Shown here one piece after another: positions 25,484 through 36,181 of a stretch of DNA of 64,000 nucleotides. The notes beneath the pieces were generated by a model that was given only the letters and a program-made list of their open reading frames with translations, did not search any database and had not been told where the DNA came from. Source of the DNA: Herbiconiux sp. VKM Ac-1786 (GTDB lineage: Bacteria; Actinomycetota; Actinomycetes; Actinomycetales; Microbacteriaceae); NCBI RefSeq assembly GCF_015350805.1, contig NZ_JADKSG010000002.1:186001-250000 (forward strand). Reading direction: 5' to 3'. Both the position numbers and the translations under genes were made by a program. Numbering within the stretch: position 1 is the stretch's first letter; each line of letters starts with the position of its first letter.

Positions 25484-26053
25484 ATGAGCGGCACCACCGG
25501 GGGCACCGAGCAGGGCGACGCGGCCGTCGCGGCCGGGCTCGACGCCCTGCTCGCGGGCACCGTGGCGGCCCTGAAGCGAGCGGATGCGCGCACCGAGGCC
25601 CTGGCCCGCTTCGACGAGCGGCGCGCGATCCTCGGCATCCGGCGGGGCCCCGTGATGACGCCGCTCGGTCGCGTCTGGCGGCTCGGCGTGCTCCTGCTCG
25701 ACACGGATGCGCGGCTGCACGGCGTCGGCCGGGTCACCCGCGCGATCGAACCCGGCCGCGTCACGAACCAGAACCCCCGGGCGGAAGAACGCCGCGACTA
25801 CCGGCGTGCCGCCCACGGACGCTTCGCCGAGGGCGACACCGTCAACTTCGACACCGTGGCGCTCGCCCTCGATCCGCCGACCCTCCGCGCGCAGGCGGCG
25901 GCGGTGCAGGCGGGCGACCGCACGCCGCTCGTGATTATGCGGGGAGACACCGTCGCGGTGCGCTGGAACGCGCAGCCCGGCGAGAACGCCTTCACCGCGC
26001 TCGGCCCCTACCTCGCCGAACGCGCCGAGCTGCTCACCGCGCCCCCGCCCTGA
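25484..26053 (+). CDS. Conserved-looking hypothetical protein
   Basis: A 189-residue soluble protein with alternating charged helices (LKRADARTEALARFDERRAILGI), a core of VMTPLGRVWRLGVLLLD, and later ALALDPPTLRAQAAAVQAG and PLVIMRGDTVAVRWN, which look like a folded alpha/beta domain. No Cys, no signal. It is co-directional with the mannosidase operon, but 230 bp before it. Function unknown. Confidence 0.6.
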   Translation: MSGTTGGTEQGDAAVAAGLDALLAGTVAALKRADARTEALARFDERRAILGIRRGPVMTPLGRVWRLGVLLLDTDARLHGVGRVTRAIEPGRVTNQNPRAEERRDYRRAAHGRFAEGDTVNFDTVALALDPPTLRAQAAAVQAGDRTPLVIMRGDTVAVRWNAQPGENAFTALGPYLAERAELLTAPPP

Positions 26054-26083
26054 CCCGACCCCGAGACGAACACGAGGAGCCCC

Positions 26084-26287
26084 ATGGAACCGCACCGCAC
26101 CCGGCCGTCGCATCCGTTCGCCGTCCGTCCACCTTCGGTTCACCGCGCGGTACCCGGCGGAACCTACGCTCCGACGATCACCGCCACCGCAGCCACGACC
26201 GACACCTCCGGCACGACCGCCACCGCAACAACGGCCGACACCGCCGGCCAGAACCCCGCCCGACCCCGAAGGAGCCCCCGCGCATGA
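26084..26287 (+). CDS. Candidate short leader ORF ahead of the GH92 gene
   Basis: A 67-codon frame with a strong CACGAGGAG ribosome site, Thr/Ala-rich (TATAATTDTSGTTATATTADTAG). Its stop overlaps the ATG of the mannosidase (ATGA), so it could act as a coupling leader. The low-complexity product argues against a folded protein. Confidence 0.35.
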   Translation: MEPHRTRPSHPFAVRPPSVHRAVPGGTYAPTITATAATTDTSGTTATATTADTAGQNPARPRRSPRA

Positions 26288-28803
26288 TCGACCGCGTCGA
26301 CCCCTTCATCGGCACCGAGGCCACCGCCCTCCCGCCCCAGACCGGCCTCGCCGCCACCTGGTGGTGGCCGAAGCCGCAGATCGGCAACACCCACCCGGGC
26401 GCGACCTACCCGCTCGGCATGGTCTCGGCCTGCGCCTACTCGGGCGGCTACCCCACGGGCTACGGCCGCTACGACCTGAGCCTCGAGGGCATCCCGAGCA
26501 CGATCCACGACACCCTCCTGGCCAGCGGCTTCACGCACTTCCAGCAGTCGGGCACCGGCGCCATCCGCAAGTACTACAACTACTTCCGCGTCACGCCGAT
26601 GGTCGAGCCGCTCGACGTGCTCGGCCGCAGCTGGGACATCACCGAGGAGAGCGCGAGCCCCGGCTACTACTCCGCCACCCTCGACTCGGGCGTCACCGCC
26701 GAGATCACGGTCGGGCCGAAGAGCGCCGTGCACCGGTACACCTTCCCGCGGCACTCGAACGCCCGCGTCGTGATCGACTTCTCGCTCGGTGGTCTCGGCA
26801 TCCCCTACGGCGCGACCATCCCGCTGCGCGCGAACCTCGAGACCCTGGAGCCCGGGGTCGCCCGCGGCGAGATCGTCGCCGAGGGCGCGCCGATCGCGGT
26901 GCACATCGAGTGCGACACCCCGCAGTGGCGGCAGATGCTCTGGTACGACCGGCGCCTGATGCCGGGCGGAACGAAGCTGGCGCTCGACCATATCCGGCCG
27001 ACGACGCTGCGCCCGTTCGGCCTGATGTGGGCGGGCCCGAGCGAGCCGGGCCAGACCATCGAGCTGCGCATCGGCTTCTCGCTGCGCGGCGTCGAGCAGG
27101 CCGAGCGCAACCTCCGCGCCGACTGCGGACCGGGCCCCGGCCGGTTCGAGGCGCGCCGGGAGCGCACCCGCAAGACCTGGCGCAAGCACCTCAAGACGAT
27201 CTCGGTCGAGACGCCGAGCCCCGAGCGCAAGACGGTGTTCTCGACCGCGCTCTACCACTCCCTGATCAAGCCCTGCTTCGCCGACTCCGAGAGCCCGTTC
27301 TGGCCGAGCGAGGGGCCGTTCGCCTTCGACCTCTCGACGATGTGGGACATCTACCGCACCCAGCTGCCCCTGCTGATCACGCTCTTCCCCGACAAGGCGG
27401 TCGAGCTGGCCAACGCGCTGCTGACGATCTGCGAGGAGGAGGGCAACTTCCCGATCGGCTACCGGCTCGCCCGCGGCGGCGACCGCTTCTCGCGCCAGGG
27501 CAGCGCGCTCGCGCACACCTTCCTGGCCGAGCTCTGCCAGGCCGGGCTCCCCGGCATCGACTGGGAGTGGGCGCTCGTGCACATGAGCGACGACCTGCGC
27601 CGCACCTACGGCGAGGAGTTCCTGCTGCGCGGGGAGGCGCATCCGATCAGCCACACCCTCGACCTGGCGTTCGGCTACTGGTGCACCGCCAAGGTCGCCC
27701 GGCACGTCGGAGACACCGCGCTCGCGGCGCAGTTCGAGGCGCTCGCCGCCCGGTGGATCAACGCCTACGACCCCACCTCGGGCCTGCTGAAGGACTCGAC
27801 CTACTACGAGGGCAGCCGCTACAACTACTCGTTCCGGCTGCAGCACGACATGGCCGGGCGCATCGAGGTGAGCGGCGGCCGCGACCGCTTCGTCGAGCAG
27901 CTCGACGCCTTCTTCGGCTACGGCGCCGAGCCTGTGGTGCAGCCGGGCAACAAGCCCGACGCCCAGGAGCTGCTCGCGGGCTACGTGCTGGGCCGCTTCG
28001 AGGGGCTCAACAACGAGCCCGACATGGAGGCGCCCTGGGCCTACCACTACGCCGGCCGCCCCGACCGCACCGCCGAGATCGTGCAGAACATCGTGCACCA
28101 GCAGTTCGGCACGGGCCGCGGCGGCCTGCCGGGCAACGACGACTCGGGCGGGCTCAGCTCGTGGTTCGTCTGGGCGTCGCTCGGGGTGTTCCCGGTCGCC
28201 GGGCAGAACCTCTTCCTGGTGAACGCGCCGTCGTTCCGCGAGTCGACGGTGGCGGTGGCCGGGGGAGACTTCGCCATCCGCACCGAGAACTTCGTCGAGC
28301 CCGTCGCGGGCGGGCCGGTGCAGTACGTGCAGCGGATGTGGCTGAACGGGCATCCGCTCGAGCGCAGCTGGCTGACGGGCGACGAGTGGCACCGCGGCGG
28401 GCAGCTGGTCGTCGAGCTCGGGCCCACCCCGAGCGACTGGGGCACGCGCGACGTGCCGCCCTCGCACCCGGTCGCGGCGGGTGCCTCGGGGCCGACCTCG
28501 GCCGAGGCGGGGGCGGCGGCCGCCTTCGCGACGGCGCAGCAGGTGGCGTCGCTCGTGGCCGAGGCCCTGCAGACCGAGCCCTCCGCCCAGCCGGAGCAGC
28601 CTACGCCGCGTGAGGTTCCGGATGCTCCGCCCGCCGCCTCCCCGGAGGACACCCTCCAGCTCCCTACCGGTGCGGTCGAGACCGAATCCGAACCCGACCT
28701 CGACGACGAACGACCCACCCCACCGACCCCGGCCGAACCGGCCACCCCCTCGAGCACCGAGCAGCAGCCGGGCGCCGCCCGCACGACAGGAGACACCCCA
28801 TGA
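26284..28803 (+). CDS. GH92-family alpha-mannosidase
   Basis: An 839-residue glycoside hydrolase family 92 protein, a calcium-dependent alpha-mannosidase family acting on alpha-1,2 or related mannosides. The catalytic region is recognisable: NEPDMEAPWAYHYAGRP (E about 578) and GNDDSGGLSSWFVWASLGVFPV (about 617-638), plus the WDIYRTQLPLL core. There is no signal peptide, so this copy is cytoplasmic. The C-terminal about 110 residues are Pro/Glu/Thr-rich and disordered. It precedes a GT4 gene with a four-base overlap, which suggests a glycan-recycling or remodelling unit. Confidence 0.92.
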   Translation: MIDRVDPFIGTEATALPPQTGLAATWWWPKPQIGNTHPGATYPLGMVSACAYSGGYPTGYGRYDLSLEGIPSTIHDTLLASGFTHFQQSGTGAIRKYYNYFRVTPMVEPLDVLGRSWDITEESASPGYYSATLDSGVTAEITVGPKSAVHRYTFPRHSNARVVIDFSLGGLGIPYGATIPLRANLETLEPGVARGEIVAEGAPIAVHIECDTPQWRQMLWYDRRLMPGGTKLALDHIRPTTLRPFGLMWAGPSEPGQTIELRIGFSLRGVEQAERNLRADCGPGPGRFEARRERTRKTWRKHLKTISVETPSPERKTVFSTALYHSLIKPCFADSESPFWPSEGPFAFDLSTMWDIYRTQLPLLITLFPDKAVELANALLTICEEEGNFPIGYRLARGGDRFSRQGSALAHTFLAELCQAGLPGIDWEWALVHMSDDLRRTYGEEFLLRGEAHPISHTLDLAFGYWCTAKVARHVGDTALAAQFEALAARWINAYDPTSGLLKDSTYYEGSRYNYSFRLQHDMAGRIEVSGGRDRFVEQLDAFFGYGAEPVVQPGNKPDAQELLAGYVLGRFEGLNNEPDMEAPWAYHYAGRPDRTAEIVQNIVHQQFGTGRGGLPGNDDSGGLSSWFVWASLGVFPVAGQNLFLVNAPSFRESTVAVAGGDFAIRTENFVEPVAGGPVQYVQRMWLNGHPLERSWLTGDEWHRGGQLVVELGPTPSDWGTRDVPPSHPVAAGASGPTSAEAGAAAAFATAQQVASLVAEALQTEPSAQPEQPTPREVPDAPPAASPEDTLQLPTGAVETESEPDLDDERPTPPTPAEPATPSSTEQQPGAARTTGDTP

Positions 28804-30092
28804 ACCCCATCCGAAACCGCCTGGTCATCGTGGTGCGCGCCGATCCGGTGATCTGCGGACACTCGGTCGAGGGCCGCAACCTCGCCGAGACCGCCCTCAC
28901 CCGCGGCTTCGACGAGGTGCGCATCGTCACCTGGCCGATCGACCGCCTCGAGGCGGCGGGCCTGCCGCTCAAGCCGCTGGACTCGATGCTGCCCTACAGC
29001 GACGGCATCATCGTCGAGCGCCCGGCCCCGGTCGGCGACTACAAGGTGCCCGACGGCCGCTACCTCGCCGGCATCACGGGACGCCTCGTCGAGCTGTTCA
29101 CCGACGGCGTGCCCACGGTCGCGCTCTCGCTCTACCTCAGCCCGCACACCATCGCGGTGGCCGACGCCGTGCGCGCCGCCTGGGGCACGGGCCTGCCGGT
29201 GAACGTCACCACCATCGCCGAGGCGGTCGGCAGCGACGTCACGAACGTGGTGCGCACCGCGGTCGAGGAGGGCCGGCTCGGGGCGGCCGCGCACATCCTC
29301 TCCTCCTACCTCTCGCAGGACCACTGCGTCGCCGTCTCCGAGTACACCCGCGACCTCATCGTCAGCGAGGCCGAGCGGGTCGACGAGCAGCACGGCACCC
29401 GCTTCGCCGACCAGTGCCGGGAGCGCATCGAGGTGTCCTACCCCGCGATCGACGCCGCCCAGTACCTCGACCTCGACCCGGGGGCGAAGGCCGCCGAGCT
29501 CGAGTCGCGGGGGCTCGTCGACGACGGCTACCTGCTGTTCCTCTCGCGGCTCACCGACGCGAAGGGCGTCGACGACCTGATCGCCGGCTTCGAACGCAGC
29601 GAGGTCGGTCGCACCACCGAGCTGCCCCTGATGATCGCGGGCCGGGGGCCCCAGGCCGAGGCCTTGCAGGAGCTGGCGGCGGCCTCGCCGCTGGCCCACC
29701 GCATCCGTTTTCTCGACGATGTGGGCGACGCCGAGAAGCCGTACCTGATGGCCGGATGCGCGGCCTTCGTGCTGCCGTCGAAGCCCCGCCCCGAGTTCGT
29801 CGAGACCTTCGGCATCGCCCTGGCCGAGAAGATGCTGGCGGGCGGCGGCCCTGTGATCACGACCCTCACCGGAGGCATCGGCGAGGCCATCGGCGACCAC
29901 GCGATCGTCGTGCCCGTGAACGACCCCGACGCGGTGGCCGCGGCCATCGACCGGGCCGTGCTGCACACGACCCCGGAGCAGCGGCGGCAGTGGGCCGACG
30001 AGGCGCGGGAGTACGCGCTGCAGTTCGACCGCCACGCGGTCTTCGACAAGCTCTTCGCCCGCTTCCCCCGCCCCGAGGAGGTCTCGGCCTAG
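28800..30092 (+). CDS. GT4-type glycosyltransferase
   Basis: A 430-residue family 4 glycosyltransferase. The C-terminal Rossmann domain has FLSRLTDAKGVDDLIAGF and the EX7E-type motif EFVETFGIALAEKM (about 336-350), followed by GGIGEAIGDHAIVVPVNDPDAVA. The N-terminal acceptor domain begins VVRADPVICGHSVEGRN. The start overlaps the GH92 stop (ATGA). The donor and acceptor are unknown; coupling to the alpha-mannosidase makes a mannosyl-type glycan plausible. A perfect hairpin follows its stop. Confidence 0.9.
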   Translation: MNPIRNRLVIVVRADPVICGHSVEGRNLAETALTRGFDEVRIVTWPIDRLEAAGLPLKPLDSMLPYSDGIIVERPAPVGDYKVPDGRYLAGITGRLVELFTDGVPTVALSLYLSPHTIAVADAVRAAWGTGLPVNVTTIAEAVGSDVTNVVRTAVEEGRLGAAAHILSSYLSQDHCVAVSEYTRDLIVSEAERVDEQHGTRFADQCRERIEVSYPAIDAAQYLDLDPGAKAAELESRGLVDDGYLLFLSRLTDAKGVDDLIAGFERSEVGRTTELPLMIAGRGPQAEALQELAAASPLAHRIRFLDDVGDAEKPYLMAGCAAFVLPSKPRPEFVETFGIALAEKMLAGGGPVITTLTGGIGEAIGDHAIVVPVNDPDAVAAAIDRAVLHTTPEQRRQWADEAREYALQFDRHAVFDKLFARFPRPEEVSA

Positions 30093-30101
30093 CGCAGAGC
30101 G

Positions 30102-30161
30102 GTCGACCCGTCGGAAAACGCCCTCTCAAGGCTCTGAGAGGGCGTTTTCCGACGGGTCGAC
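30102..30161. terminator. Bidirectional hairpin terminator with perfect 27-bp stem
   Basis: Arms of 27 nt (30102-30128 and 30135-30161) match perfectly around a 6-nt loop, AGGCTC. The stem carries A4 and T4 runs flanking the ACGCCCTCTCA core on either strand, as in bidirectional intrinsic terminators. It lies between convergent genes. Confidence 0.85.
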
Positions 30162-30177
30162 GGAGGGAGCGGGCGGG

Positions 30178-32568
<2,391 letters not shown>

Positions 32569-32576
32569 CTAAAACT

Positions 32577-32591
32577 TTTCGCAACGCGAAA
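32577..32591. promoter_or_regulatory. Inverted repeat, candidate TetR operator
   Basis: TTTCGC-AAC-GCGAAA in an A+T-rich segment directly upstream of the TetR gene, where the -35 region would be. It would suit TetR autoregulation. Confidence 0.5.
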
Positions 32592-32629
32592 GAAAGCGGC
32601 CCTCGAGGTGTCGCCGTACTGTCGAGGGG

Positions 32630-33055
32630 ATGGATGCGTGCTCCCGGCTCTGCTCACTCGTCGCGGCGATCGACGAGGGTGCCCCGGCGCGCTGGTCGAC
32701 CCGTCGCTTCCTCGTCGAGATCGGTCGGGCCGGGGCCGGTGTGAGGCTCGGTCCGCTCTGGATGCTCGACGCGGCGACCGGGGGCCGCAACGTCATCCGG
32801 GGCCGCGGCTTCGCCCCGGAGTACGACGACGCCACCCGCGGGCAGGCGCGGCACTTCGCGGGGATCGTGGCGGTGGCAGCACGGGTGGGGCCGGGCGCGG
32901 CGCGCTGGGCGAGCATCCGGATCGGGGGCGACCGGCCCGATTCCGCCGACGGGCGGCTGACGGATGCGGCGGTCGAGTTCACCCGCCTGCTGTGGTCGGG
33001 CGGGCTCCCGCGCTCCGAGGCGGCCGACTGGCTGCGCGAGCGGCTCTGCGCCTGA
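32630..33055 (+). CDS. Small hypothetical protein
   Basis: A 141-residue soluble protein of alpha/beta character with GPLWMLDAATGGRNVIRGRGF and RHFAGIVAVAARVGPGAARW. No signal, two Cys near the N-terminus (C4, C8). A GAGGGG sequence precedes the ATG. It is not obviously related to its neighbours. Confidence 0.5.
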   Translation: MDACSRLCSLVAAIDEGAPARWSTRRFLVEIGRAGAGVRLGPLWMLDAATGGRNVIRGRGFAPEYDDATRGQARHFAGIVAVAARVGPGAARWASIRIGGDRPDSADGRLTDAAVEFTRLLWSGGLPRSEAADWLRERLCA

Positions 33056-33093
33056 GCCCGCGAACGATTAAGCTGGGGTCGAGGAGGCGCACC

Positions 33094-33729
33094 ATGGCAC
33101 GGCGGCGAGCGAAGAGACCTCGCTGGCTGGCGAGCGGTGAGCCGATCGCACCCCCCGAGCCGCTGTCGGCCGACGAGATCGACGCGGCCATCGCCGACGG
33201 GCTGCTGATCGCCCGGTTTTCGGCCGTGCTGGCGCTGAAGAACCGGCTGATCGTCTCGGCGCTCCGCGACGACGAGTCGTTCGACCGCGACCGGGCCGCC
33301 CGGGCTGCACGGGAGGTGCTCGAGGAGCTCGCCGAGGAGCAGGAGAACAATCTCGAGCACGCCCTCGAGGTGATCGAGGAGGCGCAGAGCGACCGCGGGG
33401 TCGCCCGGCACCAGCACGACTACAAGGCGCGCGACCTCGAGCTGCTGTCGGCGCGGCGTCGGGTCTACCGCGACGTGGCCGAGAGCATCCGTCGTGACGC
33501 CGCCGACGACGTCGCCGTGGCGCTGCTCGTCGACGACGCCCGCAAGCGGACGTGGGAGGAGATCTCGCGCGAGATCGAGGCGCGGCTCGACCAGGTTCGG
33601 GCCTCGTCGAACCTCGTGGTCGACGAGGAGTACCGCCGGCACCGCGCCGAGCGCATGCGGCGGGTGCGCGAGTTCGACCTCTGGGAGCTCGAGGACAGCC
33701 GGGCCCTCAAGGCGCGCCGCCGGCGCTGA
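33094..33729 (+). CDS. Coiled-coil hypothetical protein
   Basis: A 211-residue, highly charged, alpha-helical protein. A basic N-terminus (MARRRAKRPRW) is followed by a predicted long helix with heptad-like charge spacing (EVLEELAEEQENNLEHALEVIEEAQ, about 72-96) and another (WEEISREIEARLDQVRASSNLVVDEEYRRHRAERMRRVREF, about 148-192). GAGGAGG lies before the ATG. No known catalytic motif. It precedes the CD-NTase-like gene by 87 bp. Confidence 0.65.
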   Translation: MARRRAKRPRWLASGEPIAPPEPLSADEIDAAIADGLLIARFSAVLALKNRLIVSALRDDESFDRDRAARAAREVLEELAEEQENNLEHALEVIEEAQSDRGVARHQHDYKARDLELLSARRRVYRDVAESIRRDAADDVAVALLVDDARKRTWEEISREIEARLDQVRASSNLVVDEEYRRHRAERMRRVREFDLWELEDSRALKARRRR

Positions 33730-33816
33730 GCCCCGCCCCGCACCCGGCCCCCGCCGCTGACCCCTGCCCCGCACCCGGCCCCCGCCGGAGTAGGTTCGTC
33801 CTCGGGAGGTCGAGCC

Positions 33817-34713
33817 GTGCCGGATGATGTCGCCGAAGCCATACGCTCCTACGGCGACGCCCTCACGCCGTCGTCGATCGTGGTCGACGAGACGCGGCTG
33901 CTGCGATCCCACGTCGGCGGCGCGCTGCTGCACAGTCCGCGGGTGCGCCGCATCCTCGACACCGGATCGTTCGCGCACGGCACCGCGGTGGCCGGCCGCA
34001 GCCGCCTCGACTGCCTGGTCGTGCTCGATGGCCCGAAGCCCCGCACCCTCGCCAAGGCGATCGACACCCTGCGCGCCGCCCTCGTCGAGGGGGCCGGGTC
34101 GACCGGCGCCCCGGCGTCGGCGCTCGGCGTCTTCGCCTCCCGCCTCGAGAACGGCGACTCGCTCGTGATCGACCGACCCGGCACGGCCGGCCTCCGACTG
34201 ATCCCCTCCTACGAGGCGAAAGACGCCGGAACCGTCGACACCGTCTGGGTGCCCGACGCGGCGCACCGCTGGGTGCCGCACCTGCCCGGGTCACGGGAGC
34301 TGCTGCTGTCCCGCATCGACGACGACGGGGCGCTCCGGGCGCTGATCCGGCTGCTGATCGCGTGGAAGCACGAGCACGGCATCGGCATCACCTCCTACTA
34401 CCTCGAGACCATCGCCCTGCGGCAGGCGCTGCAGCAGCGCTCCTTCAGCCTGCTCTGGGACGTCTGCTGGGTCTGGGAGCGGCTCGCCAACGACGGCCTG
34501 CTGCCGCTGCCCGATCTCACGAGCCCCACCGGCACCCAGCGGGTGCTGCCCAAGGCCTCGCTGGCGCGGTCGATCGAGGAGCAGTTCGCCGTCGAGCGGG
34601 CGGCCTCCACCGCACGCGGGGCGATCAACGCCTACATGGACGGCGACTCCGCGCAGGTGGCCCGCTGCCTCCGCGCCCTCTTCGGCCCCGCGTTCCCGGG
34701 GGTGGGGGAGTAG
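33817..34713 (+). CDS. CD-NTase-like nucleotidyltransferase-fold protein with degenerate active site
   Basis: A 298-residue protein that resembles the cGAS/DncV-like and OAS-like nucleotidyltransferases: G50-S51 in DTGSFAHGTAV, a downstream SRLDCLVVL, and helical C-terminal region. The expected GS-X(n)-D-x-D is R63-L64-D65 here, and the third acidic residue that usually sits in a VDVxP strand is G-L-R-L-I-P (about 125-130). So two of three catalytic acids are Arg or absent. A YxPD..RWVPHLPG segment follows, as in CD-NTases. No CBASS effector is adjacent. It may be catalytically dead and function as a scaffold or sensor. Confidence 0.6.
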   Translation: MPDDVAEAIRSYGDALTPSSIVVDETRLLRSHVGGALLHSPRVRRILDTGSFAHGTAVAGRSRLDCLVVLDGPKPRTLAKAIDTLRAALVEGAGSTGAPASALGVFASRLENGDSLVIDRPGTAGLRLIPSYEAKDAGTVDTVWVPDAAHRWVPHLPGSRELLLSRIDDDGALRALIRLLIAWKHEHGIGITSYYLETIALRQALQQRSFSLLWDVCWVWERLANDGLLPLPDLTSPTGTQRVLPKASLARSIEEQFAVERAASTARGAINAYMDGDSAQVARCLRALFGPAFPGVGE

Positions 34714-34738
34714 CGACCCCCCTGGTACGGTCTCGGAG

Positions 34739-35710
34739 ATGACCGCACCCCGAGCAGCGCTCGTCTACAACCCCATCAAAGTCGACCTCGACGCCCTGAA
34801 GGCCGCCGTCGCGGCCGAGGAGGCCGAGGCGGGCTGGGCCGAGACCCTGTGGCTCGAGACCTCCGTCGACGACCCCGGTCAGGGCCCCGCGAAGAAGGCG
34901 CTCGACGAGGGCGTCGACCTCGTGATCGCCGCCGGGGGCGACGGCACCGTGCGCGCGGTCGCCGAGGTGCTCGGCGGCACGGGGGTGCCGCTCGGGCTGC
35001 TCCCGTCCGGCACGGGCAACCTGCTCGCGCGGAACCTCGACCTCACGCTCGACGACGTCGAGAACGCGCTGCAGACGGCCTTCCGCGGCACCGAGCGGGC
35101 CATCGATCTGGGGCTGGTGCGCATCCGTCACGAGGACGAGAAGGTCACCCAGCACGCCTACCTCGTGATGGTCGGGCTCGGCCTCGACGCGAAGATGCTC
35201 GCCGCCACCGACGACGAGCTGAAGGCGAAGGTCGGCTGGCTGGCCTACGCGAAGGCGATCGCCACCGTGCTCCGCGACAAGAACCAGCTGCGGCTGCGCT
35301 ACAGCCTCGACGGCAAGGCGCCGCGGAGCGTCCGGGCGCACACGATCATGGTGGGCAACTGCGGGTCGCTGCCGGCGAACATCCTGCTGCTGCCCGACGC
35401 CGCGGTCGACGACGGCCTGTTCGACATCGTGCTGCTGCGACCGGAGGGCTTCTTCGGCTGGCTGCAGATCATGGGCAAGATCTTCTGGGAGAACGGCGTG
35501 CTGCGGCGCACGGCCGTTGGCCGCCGACTGATGGGCTCGGCCCGCGAGGTGCGGGCGCTCAACTACCTGCGCGGCAAGGAGCTCGTGCTGCGCCTGCGAC
35601 GGCCCGAGGAGATCGAGCTCGACGGCGACGGCTTCGGCACCGCGATCGCCATGAAGACCTGGATCGACCCCGGCGCCCTGCGCGTCAAGGTGCCGCAGAA
35701 CGAACAGTGA
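34739..35710 (+). CDS. Diacylglycerol kinase-family lipid kinase
   Basis: A 323-residue DAGK/sphingosine-kinase-like protein. The nucleotide-binding GGDGT (66-70) is preceded by VYNPIK and followed by LPSGTGNLLARNL, and the C-terminal domain ends with a GDGFGTA segment. It would phosphorylate a lipid such as diacylglycerol or a polyprenol. GGAG sits four bases before the ATG. Confidence 0.92.
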   Translation: MTAPRAALVYNPIKVDLDALKAAVAAEEAEAGWAETLWLETSVDDPGQGPAKKALDEGVDLVIAAGGDGTVRAVAEVLGGTGVPLGLLPSGTGNLLARNLDLTLDDVENALQTAFRGTERAIDLGLVRIRHEDEKVTQHAYLVMVGLGLDAKMLAATDDELKAKVGWLAYAKAIATVLRDKNQLRLRYSLDGKAPRSVRAHTIMVGNCGSLPANILLLPDAAVDDGLFDIVLLRPEGFFGWLQIMGKIFWENGVLRRTAVGRRLMGSAREVRALNYLRGKELVLRLRRPEEIELDGDGFGTAIAMKTWIDPGALRVKVPQNEQ

Positions 35711-35750
35711 GTGCTACACCAGTCGAATCTTTCTGACAAGCCCGTATAAC

Positions 35751-35779
35751 CTGACGAACTTATTGCTAGTCTCTCTAAT
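35751..35779 (+). promoter_or_regulatory. Sigma-70-like promoter of the small DLGGF protein gene
   Basis: CTGACG (-35) and TCTAAT (-10) with a 17-bp spacer lie in an A+T-rich stretch 33 bp before the ATG of the small gene at 35812. The -10 matches the consensus at five of six positions. Confidence 0.6.
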
Positions 35780-35811
35780 AATCAGTCGGCGTTACACGGG
35801 AAGGCTTCGTC

Positions 35812-36168
35812 ATGGCACTGCTCACGAACATCACCGCAGTGCGGGCACCGCGCATCGAGGAGTCCGCCACCGTCACGCCGATCGCCGCACCGCTCAGCTG
35901 GGCCACCCCCGAGTCGAAGCTCTGGATCGCCTCGCGCAACGGGGAGTACGCCGGAATGATCGAGTACACCGAGGGCCACTTCCTGGCCACGGGTGCCACC
36001 GGCTTCGACCTCGGCGGCTTCAGCGACCTCGGCCAGGCCATGGCTGCCGTCGACCGCGGCCCGATCGCCGGGCGTCTGCCCGTCGGCGTGCTGTCGAACG
36101 TCGCCATCGTCTCGGCGGTCGTGGCGCTCTCGATGGTGGGCATGGGCCTCACCGTCATCGCCGCCTGA
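35812..36168 (+). CDS. Small tail-anchored protein with the DLGGF domain
   Basis: A 118-residue protein. The soluble domain (about 30-80) reads ESKLWIASRNGEYAGMIEYTEG then HFLATGATGFDLGGFSDLGQAM, the same pattern seen at 13828-14181 and 15204-15551. A single hydrophobic helix (about 92-118, GVLSNVAIVSAVVALSMVGMGLTVIAA) closes the protein, so it is probably C-terminally membrane anchored. Good promoter and a GGGAAGG ribosome site. Function unknown. Confidence 0.75.
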   Translation: MALLTNITAVRAPRIEESATVTPIAAPLSWATPESKLWIASRNGEYAGMIEYTEGHFLATGATGFDLGGFSDLGQAMAAVDRGPIAGRLPVGVLSNVAIVSAVVALSMVGMGLTVIAA

Positions 36169-36181
36169 CCCCCATCCCACG

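Noticed and set aside
33094-34713. Full CBASS or other anti-phage defence island
   Set aside because: The nucleotidyltransferase-like protein has a degenerate active site and no effector, protease, ligase or transmembrane partner is adjacent.
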